From Streptomyces apricus (lineage in GTDB: Bacteria > Actinomycetota > Actinomycetes > Streptomycetales > Streptomycetaceae): 37,765 nt of DNA. Under the pieces are notes generated by a model. It saw only the letters and a list, made by a program, of their open reading frames with translations, was not told the DNA's origin and did not search any database. Where the stretch lies: the NCBI RefSeq assembly GCF_008369065.1, contig NZ_VDFC01000043.1, forward strand, positions 275,984 through 313,748. The letters are read 5' to 3'. Below, piece after piece: positions 8,643-15,336 of this stretch (the first letter of the stretch is position 1; the number at the start of each line of letters is the position of its first letter). The position numbers and the translations under genes were made by a program.

Positions 8643-8886
8643 CTCGAAGCCCACCTGAACCGACTGTCCGTCCGGCCGTGGGCCTGGCTCGGTGTCCGTC
8701 GACGTCTCCCTGACGGTCGGCGCACTCCCGCTCACGCCTATCACGTTCGCCTTCCACCAGCTCCACGCGGTCCGGTTCCGTGGCCCGGCTCCCGGCTCCC
8801 GGCTTCCGGCTCTTTGCCCAGTGACGCTCCGAGCCGAGCAGCCGACCTCGCTGCTCGTTCCGGGCTCCAGGAACGGAGATTTCCCG

Positions 8887-10224
8887 ATGGCCACGATCCC
8901 CACCGCCCCCTCTCTCCCTCCGCCGGCACGGGGGCGCCTCCCGCTGATCGGACACGCCCTGCAGTTCGTCCGCGGACCGCTGAACGTTCTTCAGGGACTG
9001 CGTGGTCAGGGCGACATCGTTGCCCTTCATGTAGGAAGGCTGCCGATCTACGTCGTCAACTCGCCCCAGCTGCTGCACCGCGTCCTCGTCACCGATGCCG
9101 ACTCCTTCACCAAGGGCCGGATGTACGACAAGACACGGCCTGTCGTGGGCAACGGCATCGCCACCTCGGAAGGCGCGTTCCACCACCGGCAGCGTCGCCT
9201 GATCCTGCCCGCCTTCCACCGTCCCCGCCTACGCGGCTACAGCGAGGTCATGCGGGAACAGGCGGAAGCGGTCATCGCCTCCTGGCGGCCGGGACAACAC
9301 ATCGCCGTCGACCGGGCCATGCACACCATGAGTGTGGGAACCACCGTCCGGACCCTGTTCGGCACCGGAATCGACAGCAGCACGATTGCCGAGATCGACC
9401 GCTGCGTGGGCGTCTTCCTCAAACAGATCATCGTGCGCACCATGGCGCCGAACTTCGTCGAAAGACTGCCTCTCCCCGGCACCCGCAGTTTCGAGGCGGC
9501 ACGCAAGCGGCTCAAGGCCGTCGTCGACTCGATCCTCGATACGCGGCTGCGGGCCACCGAGCAGCCGGACGACCTGCTGTCCCTCCTCATCGCGGCGCGC
9601 GACGAAAAGACCGGGGAACCGCTGAGTCGTCAGCAACTTCACGACGAGGTGGTCACCATGGTGGTCGCCGGCGCGGACAGCACCGCCTACACGCTTGCCT
9701 GGCTCCTGTACGAACTCGGCCGCAACCCTGCGATCGAGGCGCGCCTGCACCACGAGCTCGACACCGTCCTCAGCGGCCGCCCCGTCACCTTCGACGATCT
9801 TCCGCGACTGCAGTACACCCAGCGCCTCATCCAGGAGACACTCCGCCTCCACTCCGTCTCCTGGATCCAGATGCGCCGCACGATCACCCCCGTGACACTC
9901 GGCGACCTGCACCTGCCCGCAGGAGCGGAGATCCTGTTCAGCGCGACGACCATGCACCGCGACCCCGAGCTGTACGCCGACCCCCTGCGTTTCGACCCGG
10001 ACCGGTGGATCTCGCCGCCCCGGCGTGAGTCGTTCCAGCCCTTCAGCGCCGGCCCCCGGAAATGCCCGGGCGACCACTTCGCCCTCACCCAACTCGCGAT
10101 CGGCGTCGCGACGATCGCCGCCCGCTGGCGACTCGTCCCCGCCACTCGCAACAAGGTGAGGGAAGTCCCCGCAGCGGTGCTCCGCCCCCACCGCCTGCCC
10201 ATGGTCGCGCAGCCCATGGACTGA
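8887..10224 (+). CDS. Cytochrome P450 (terpene-tailoring type)
   Basis: A 445-residue P450. Seen: N-terminal Pro-rich hinge (PPPARGRLPLIGH), I-helix oxygen-activation motif AGADST, the ExxR pair in QETLRLHS, and the heme loop FSAGPRKCPG with axial Cys393. The sequence style (HRRQRR-like stretch near residue 100, HRDPELY, FDPDRW) resembles Streptomyces sesquiterpene-oxidising P450s such as the CYP170 and CYP183 groups. It needs separate ferredoxin and reductase partners, which are not in the window. ATG 8887 is chosen because GGAG lies 8 nt upstream and the protein then has the normal length. It lies 244 bp after the cyclase and probably oxidises its product. Confidence 0.92.
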   Translation: MATIPTAPSLPPPARGRLPLIGHALQFVRGPLNVLQGLRGQGDIVALHVGRLPIYVVNSPQLLHRVLVTDADSFTKGRMYDKTRPVVGNGIATSEGAFHHRQRRLILPAFHRPRLRGYSEVMREQAEAVIASWRPGQHIAVDRAMHTMSVGTTVRTLFGTGIDSSTIAEIDRCVGVFLKQIIVRTMAPNFVERLPLPGTRSFEAARKRLKAVVDSILDTRLRATEQPDDLLSLLIAARDEKTGEPLSRQQLHDEVVTMVVAGADSTAYTLAWLLYELGRNPAIEARLHHELDTVLSGRPVTFDDLPRLQYTQRLIQETLRLHSVSWIQMRRTITPVTLGDLHLPAGAEILFSATTMHRDPELYADPLRFDPDRWISPPRRESFQPFSAGPRKCPGDHFALTQLAIGVATIAARWRLVPATRNKVREVPAAVLRPHRLPMVAQPMD

Positions 10225-10325
10225 GGACGGACGCAAGGTCATGGCGCGGCACCGGGGGCCGTGCCCACCCGGCAGCAAGGCGCCCGGTTCTCACCCTCCA
10301 CCTACGCCGAACGTCTGGAGCGATC

Positions 10326-11672
10326 ATGAAGAAGTCGCAGTCGATCCCTACCGCACCGAGAGCACTGCCCCTGGTCGGTCACCTGCTGCCGCTGATGCGG
10401 AACCCGACGGCATTTCTGGACTCACTGCCTGCCCACGGAGACATGGTCAAAATCCGTGTAGGGCCCTTCTCCATGGTGGTGTTGTGTGACGCGGGCCTGA
10501 CCCATCAGGTCCTGCTCGACGACCGCACCTTCGACAAGGGCGGCCCGATCTACGACCGAGCACGGGAAGTGAGCGGCAACGGCATCGGCACGAGCCATCA
10601 CGATGAACACCGGCGGTTGAGACGGCTCGTCCAACCCTCGTTCCATTCCTCCCGGCTTCCGGGCTACGCGGAGACCATGACCGCCTGTATCGACGAGGCG
10701 GTCTCTTCCTGGCGAGCCGGACAGATCCTTGACGTCCCGGCTGAAATGATGGCGATCACCTCCAAGATCGCGATAGCCACCCTGTTCTCCGGCGCTCTGT
10801 CCCGGGAAGAGCTCGACAAGCTCCTCGACGCCGGCATGACCCTCCTCGCGGGCTTCTACCGGCGCATGTTCCTGCTACCGCCACTGGACCGGCTGCCCCT
10901 GCCGGGCAACCGCTCCTACACGCGCGCCCGCGACCATCTTCACGAGGTCTGCGGCCAGATCATCGCCCAGCGTCGAGTCGATGGCACCGATCACGAAGAT
11001 CTGGTCTCGGCACTGCTTTCGGCCCATGACGTGGATACCGACGGGCGGGGCATGACGGATGCGGAAATCATCGACACGATCGTGGCGATCCTGCTGGCGG
11101 GAATCGAGAACACCGCGTCCGCCCTGGCCTGGGCACTGGACTTCCTGGCCCAGCATCCGGAAGTGGAGCGGCAGGTGCACGCCGAGGTCGACACCGTACT
11201 GAGCGGTGCCACGGCCACCCATGCCGACCTGCGCCACCTGGAGGTCACCAACCGTGTGATCACCGAAACGCTGCGGCTGCGCCCACCGGCTTGGTTCTTC
11301 ACCCGCACGGTTACGGCTGACACCCGTCTGGGAGGGCACTTCCTCCCTGCCGGAACCAACGTGGCGTACAGCCCCTATCTCATTCACCACCGGCCCGATC
11401 TCCACAACAGGCCTGAAGACTTCGACCCCGACCGATGGGACCCTCGCGGCCCCCAGCCGCACCGGCACGCCATGATCCCGTTCGCTTCCGGCGCCCGCAA
11501 GTGCCCCGGCGACACCTTCGCGATGGCGGAAGCCACCCTCGCCCTCGCGACCATCACGGCCCGCTGGCGGCTGGAACACGCGCCGGGCACGGAGAGGCGC
11601 CCCGCTCCGAGCCTTACGCTGAAACCCCGCGCATTGCCGATGCGCACATGGCCTCGAACCGTTGCCCAATGA
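10326..11672 (+). CDS. Cytochrome P450 (terpene-tailoring type), second copy
   Basis: A 448-residue P450 related to the preceding one; the heme Cys is again residue 393 (FASGARKCPG). The I-helix motif is AGIENT, with Glu-Asn where most P450s have Asp/Glu-Thr, followed by TASALAW. The ExxR pair lies in ETLRLRP. ATG 10326 has TGGAG 5 nt upstream and lies 101 bp after the first P450. The pair probably arose by duplication and then diverged in the I-helix, suggesting successive oxidation steps on one terpene. Nothing in the sequence fixes the substrate. Confidence 0.92.
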   Translation: MKKSQSIPTAPRALPLVGHLLPLMRNPTAFLDSLPAHGDMVKIRVGPFSMVVLCDAGLTHQVLLDDRTFDKGGPIYDRAREVSGNGIGTSHHDEHRRLRRLVQPSFHSSRLPGYAETMTACIDEAVSSWRAGQILDVPAEMMAITSKIAIATLFSGALSREELDKLLDAGMTLLAGFYRRMFLLPPLDRLPLPGNRSYTRARDHLHEVCGQIIAQRRVDGTDHEDLVSALLSAHDVDTDGRGMTDAEIIDTIVAILLAGIENTASALAWALDFLAQHPEVERQVHAEVDTVLSGATATHADLRHLEVTNRVITETLRLRPPAWFFTRTVTADTRLGGHFLPAGTNVAYSPYLIHHRPDLHNRPEDFDPDRWDPRGPQPHRHAMIPFASGARKCPGDTFAMAEATLALATITARWRLEHAPGTERRPAPSLTLKPRALPMRTWPRTVAQ

Positions 11673-11731
11673 CCGCACCGAGACGAGCAACTGCTCTGCG
11701 CACCCTTCACGGCGAGCACGGGGGACGCCTG

Positions 11732-12577
11732 TCAGGACACCGCCGTCTGCTCGGTGAGGAAGGCGAGGACGGTGGAGTCGAAGCGCTCCGGTTCCTCCAG
11801 GGACGGCAGGTGACCCGAGTGCTCGAACACCTCCAGGCGGGCCGAGGGCAGCAGCCGGGCCATCCGCCCGGCCTCCGCCGGCGGGTTGAGGAGGTCGTGG
11901 CGTCCGCTGATCAGCAGGGTCGGGATCTCAAGGGTGGCCAGGTCGGCCCGGAAGTCGAACCCGAGGACGGCTTTGTTGGCGGCCTCGATCTGCTCCGGGC
12001 TCAGCGCGAGCCCGAGGCCGTGCCGGGAGACGTACCAGTCACGCACCTGGTCGCGGACGGACGACGGTGTCTCCGGCGCGAACAGGCGGTCGCCGAGCCA
12101 CTGCTGCTGTTGTTCACGGGAGAGTCCCCGTAGTTCGTCGGCGTGTTCGGCGAGCACGCGGTCCGTGGAGGACGTGCGGCCGTGGGACGTGGCCGCCACC
12201 AGGACCAACTCCCGTACGCGCTGCGGTACGGCAAGCGCCAGAGCCTGCGCCACGTAGCTGCCCATCGAGCCGCCCAGCACGGCGGTCCTGGCCAGGCCCA
12301 GCTCGTCCAGCAGCCCGATCATGTCGTCGACGTGGTCGCGCAGCGAATAGGCGGCAGGACGTGTGCTGCGCCCGTGGCCGCGCAGGTCGGGCGCAATGAC
12401 CCGGTGGGAGCGGGCCAATGCCTCGATCTCGCGGCGCTGTGCAGAAGCGTCCACGCCGACGCCGTGGAGCATCAGCAGCGGCGCACCCGAGCCGGCTTCC
12501 GTGACATGCAGTTCGATCCCGTTGACGGACCGGACGTATTCAGACAGCTCGGGTGGGGCGGACGGGTCGGCGGTCAT
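11732..12577 (-). CDS. Alpha/beta hydrolase
   Basis: A 281-residue alpha/beta-fold hydrolase with triad Ser104 (GGSMGS), Asp228 (SGRHDLL) and His256 (HSGHLP), and oxyanion-hole HGVGVD. The order and spacing are those of 3-oxoadipate enol-lactonase/haloperoxidase-like esterases, but the substrate is not determined. ATG 12577 is chosen because GAGGTGG lies just upstream and the fold starts normally; a longer frame to 12757 adds a sequence with no family character. It may be cotranscribed with the oxidoreductase upstream (125-bp gap). Confidence 0.87.
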   Translation of the reverse strand: MTADPSAPPELSEYVRSVNGIELHVTEAGSGAPLLMLHGVGVDASAQRREIEALARSHRVIAPDLRGHGRSTRPAAYSLRDHVDDMIGLLDELGLARTAVLGGSMGSYVAQALALAVPQRVRELVLVAATSHGRTSSTDRVLAEHADELRGLSREQQQQWLGDRLFAPETPSSVRDQVRDWYVSRHGLGLALSPEQIEAANKAVLGFDFRADLATLEIPTLLISGRHDLLNPPAEAGRMARLLPSARLEVFEHSGHLPSLEEPERFDSTVLAFLTEQTAVS

Positions 12578-12702
12578 GGTCGGACCACCTCGCTTTCTTT
12601 CGAGCGGATCAGGACAGGGGTACGGGGGAGGCTGTCGCCCGTCTGTGGGTGTACCGATGCGGATGAGGACGGATCGGGAACGGGACGCCGGGCGGCCGCC
12701 GC

Positions 12703-13671
12703 TCACATGGTGACGACGAGCTTGCCCAGGGTGTGGGTGCGGACCAGGTCGACACATGCCTGCGGGCCCTGGTCGAGGGTGTAGCGGCGGCTGATGGTCG
12801 CGGGCAGTCGGCCGTCCACCGCGAGTGCGCCGACCTCGCGCATGCCGCCGAACTCCCCGCCCAGGTCGAGCAGGAAACGCAGGTCCACGTCGTCGCGGCC
12901 GAGGACCTCCGGCGCGGGCGGCGGAAAGATGATCGTGATCAGGCGACCGCCGGGCCGAAGCGTCCGGGCGAGTTCGGCCAGCCGGTCGTCGGGGAGCGTC
13001 AGGTTCAACGCGACGTCGATGTCCGCGGGGTAGTCGCTCGCCGCGTAGCCGATGACCTCGCTCGCACCCAGCTCGCGCAGGACGCCGGCGTCCGCAGGGG
13101 TGCCCGTGGCGATCACGCGTGCCCCGGTGGTGGCGAGCAGCGGGATCACGGCGGTGCCGACGCCACCGGTCGCGCCGACGACGAGGACGCTCTCGCCGTC
13201 CTTCACCTCGGCCGATCCGATCACTGACAGCGCGGTCAGGCCCGCGGTCGCCACGGCGGCGGCGTCCGGCGCGGACAGTCCCGCCGGGCGGTGCGCGATC
13301 AGCGGGGTGTCCGCCTCGAAGACCGCGTACTCGGCGAGCGAGCCCGTGCTCAGCGAGGGGCGGGACGGGTCTGCCACCGCGCGCATGGCGCGGGGAACGG
13401 CCTCGCCGAAGATCTCGTCACCCACCCGGAAGGCGGTGACGCCGGGACCGACCTCGCTCACCGTCCCGGCGAAGTCGTTGCCCGGTATGTGCGGGAACGG
13501 CAGGTCCACGGCCGCGCGGTACTCACCGCCGGGCAGCCGGATGTCGGTCGGGTTGAGCGAGGCGGCGGCGATCCTGACCTGGATCTGACCGGGCCCCGGT
13601 CGGGGTACCGGTACCTCCTGCACCGTGAACTGCTCGGGCGGTCCGTATGCGTGCGCGACGACGGCCTTCAT
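12703..13671 (-). CDS. NADP-dependent oxidoreductase, quinone oxidoreductase-like MDR
   Basis: A 322-residue medium-chain dehydrogenase/reductase without the zinc-binding residues of alcohol dehydrogenases, as in quinone/enone reductases (QOR). Seen: N-terminal GroES-like part ending in GNDFAGTVSEVG, and a Rossmann VVGATGGVGTAVI near residue 150. AGGAG precedes ATG 13671. It is divergent from the TetR gene at 13785, and two GACCGnnCGGTC sites lie between them, so this gene is the likely target of that repressor. Such pairs often respond to quinones or enones. Confidence 0.9.
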   Translation of the reverse strand: MKAVVAHAYGPPEQFTVQEVPVPRPGPGQIQVRIAAASLNPTDIRLPGGEYRAAVDLPFPHIPGNDFAGTVSEVGPGVTAFRVGDEIFGEAVPRAMRAVADPSRPSLSTGSLAEYAVFEADTPLIAHRPAGLSAPDAAAVATAGLTALSVIGSAEVKDGESVLVVGATGGVGTAVIPLLATTGARVIATGTPADAGVLRELGASEVIGYAASDYPADIDVALNLTLPDDRLAELARTLRPGGRLITIIFPPPAPEVLGRDDVDLRFLLDLGGEFGGMREVGALAVDGRLPATISRRYTLDQGPQACVDLVRTHTLGKLVVTM

Positions 13672-13711
13672 GGACAGCGCTCCTCTGCGTGGGTCTCCTG
13701 CATGACAACCT

Positions 13712-13765
13712 GACCGTGCGGTCCGGTTATGGGCGGGACCGTAACCCTAAACGGACCGAGCGGTC
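13712..13765. promoter_or_regulatory. Two paired operators, GACCGnnCGGTC, in a divergent promoter
   Basis: The sites are GACCGTGCGGTC at 13712-13723 and GACCGAGCGGTC at 13754-13765. Each is a perfect 5-bp dyad with a 2-bp centre, and they are spaced 42 bp centre to centre, four helical turns. The first covers the promoter side of the oxidoreductase; the second lies just before the -10 box of the TetR gene. They are the likely binding sites of the TetR protein encoded from 13785. Confidence 0.65.
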
Positions 13766-13772
13766 AACTTGT

Positions 13773-13778
13773 TAGTCT
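13773..13778 (+). promoter_or_regulatory. -10 box of a leaderless tetR transcript
   Basis: TAGTCT fits TANNNT and ends 6 nt before the GTG start at 13785. No Shine-Dalgarno sequence is present, so transcription probably begins at the start codon. Confidence 0.5.
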
Positions 13779-13784
13779 CTGCGT

Positions 13785-14705
13785 GTGACCTCATCCCGAC
13801 CGCTGCGCGCGGATGCCGCCAGGAACCGCAAGCTGCTGCTCGCCGCGGCGGCGGACGAGTTCGACGTGCGAGGGCTGGATGTGTCGGTGGCCGACATCGC
13901 CCGCCGGGCCGGTGTCGGCAAGGGCACGGTCTTCCGGCATTTCGCGACCAAGGACGACCTCATCGCCGCGATCGTCCTCGACCGGATCGCCGCGCTCACC
14001 GAGACGGGTGAGGAACTGCTCGACGCCCCCGATGCGGGAGCCGCGCTGCTGGAGTTCCTGTCCGCCGTGGCGCGCGAGATGCAGCACTTCGACCTGGTGT
14101 ATCTCCAGCGCGCCGCCGAGCTCGACCCTGAGCTGTCCCGGGCCCAGGAGCGGCTCTTCCGGCACGTCCATGTGCTGGTCGAGCGCGCGCGTTCGTACGG
14201 CGCGGTGCGCGCGGACGTCACGGGAGCGGATGTCGTGGCGCTGATGTGCGCGCCGAAGCACGCGGCGAGTTCCCTGCCGGACGCCCCGCCCGACCTCTGG
14301 CAGCGCTACCTCGCGATCATCTTCGACGGCCTGCGCCCCGCGGGAGCCCACCCGCTGCCCCGGCCCGCCCCCACCGGGCCCGTCGCTGCCCTGCCCTACC
14401 GGCCTACGCCTCCGGGAGCGTCTCCCCCTGCACGGCCTGGATGTCCAGCTCGACCTTCAGGGTCGTGCCGATGGCCGCGATGCCCGCCTGCACCACCTGG
14501 TTGTAGTTCATCGCGAAGTCCTCGCGGCGCAGCTCCGTGGTGGCGCGGAAGGCCGCCCGCGTCCCGCCCCACGGGTCGGCGCCCGTGCCCAGGTAGGCGA
14601 GGTCCAGGTCGACCGGGCGTACGACCCCGTGCAGGGTCAGTTCGCCGTGCACCGTCCAGCGGTCGGTCCCGGCGGCCGGGGTCAGGCCCGTCGAGACGAA
14701 CCTGA
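13785..14705 (+). CDS. TetR family regulator with an antisense read-through tail
   Basis: The first about 190 residues are a normal TetR protein: helix-turn-helix RRAGVGKGTVFRHFATKDDL near residues 42-62, then an all-alpha ligand domain ending near FDGLRP (about 14340). The frame then stays open for another 115 residues of Pro/Arg/Ser-rich sequence that is simply the opposite strand of the YceI gene (14404-15228). This tail is unlikely to be functional; the original stop seems lost, or an indel lies near 14340-14400. GTG 13785 is leaderless. The protein probably represses itself and the divergent oxidoreductase. Confidence 0.85.
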   Translation: MTSSRPLRADAARNRKLLLAAAADEFDVRGLDVSVADIARRAGVGKGTVFRHFATKDDLIAAIVLDRIAALTETGEELLDAPDAGAALLEFLSAVAREMQHFDLVYLQRAAELDPELSRAQERLFRHVHVLVERARSYGAVRADVTGADVVALMCAPKHAASSLPDAPPDLWQRYLAIIFDGLRPAGAHPLPRPAPTGPVAALPYRPTPPGASPPARPGCPARPSGSCRWPRCPPAPPGCSSSRSPRGAAPWWRGRPPASRPTGRRPCPGRRGPGRPGVRPRAGSVRRAPSSGRSRRPGSGPSRRT

Positions 14706-15228
14706 TCTCCGGGTGGCGCTCGACGTCCAGGAAGTCGGACGACTTCAGGTGGCCGTCGCGCATGGCGTTGCCCGTGTCGATCGAGTCGGCCCGGATCACC
14801 GCCTCCACCCGTGACTTGGCGACCTCGTCCGGAGCGATCTCGATCGCGCCGGCGAACTGCGTGAACCGGCCGCGCACACTGGAGATCCCCAGGTGCTGGG
14901 CGACGGCGCCCACCGAGGAGTGGGCCGGGTCCACGGTCCAGGGGCCGGGCGGCGGCAGCTCGGTGCCGCCCTGCCGGGCGAGGGTGACGGTGCCGATCTC
15001 GGCCCGGCCGCTCGCCGTGACGATGGCGCTCGACGCGACGGGCGCGTACCCGACGGCCGTGACGATCACCGTGTACGCGCCGGGTGCGAGCACGACCGCG
15101 TCCCGCACACCGCCCTCCTCGTCGGCCTCGGCGCGCACCACCTGGGCGCCCGTCATGTCGGTCATCGTGACGACCGCGTGCGACACGGCCCAGCCGTCCC
15201 GCGTACGGATCCGCGCGGTCAGTCCCAT
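14404..15228 (-). CDS. YceI family protein with N-terminal transthyretin-like domain
   Basis: A 274-residue protein in two parts. Residues about 1-80 are a carboxypeptidase-regulatory/transthyretin-like beta sandwich (GWAVSHAVVTMTD, GAYTVIVTAVGYAPV). Residues about 95-270 are a YceI domain (WTVDPAHSSVGAVAQHLG, RGRFTQFAG, HPEIRF, GELTLHG), a lipocalin-like barrel that binds polyisoprenoids in known members. There is no signal peptide, so it is predicted cytoplasmic, unlike many YceI proteins. ATG 15228 is preferred because TGAGG lies about 9 nt upstream; an ATG at 15243 is possible. It is the last gene of marR-MFS-yceI and shares its N-terminal module with the MFS protein. Confidence 0.88.
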   Translation of the reverse strand: MGLTARIRTRDGWAVSHAVVTMTDMTGAQVVRAEADEEGGVRDAVVLAPGAYTVIVTAVGYAPVASSAIVTASGRAEIGTVTLARQGGTELPPPGPWTVDPAHSSVGAVAQHLGISSVRGRFTQFAGAIEIAPDEVAKSRVEAVIRADSIDTGNAMRDGHLKSSDFLDVERHPEIRFVSTGLTPAAGTDRWTVHGELTLHGVVRPVDLDLAYLGTGADPWGGTRAAFRATTELRREDFAMNYNQVVQAGIAAIGTTLKVELDIQAVQGETLPEA

Positions 15229-15336
15229 TGCACACAACCTCATCTCAAGAGAACCGGCCCGCGGAGCACGTCTCCGCTCGGAACGCGCTCCACGGGCCGG
15301 GGTCTTCGACTGCTGTTTCCTCAGGTGGCCCGGTGA

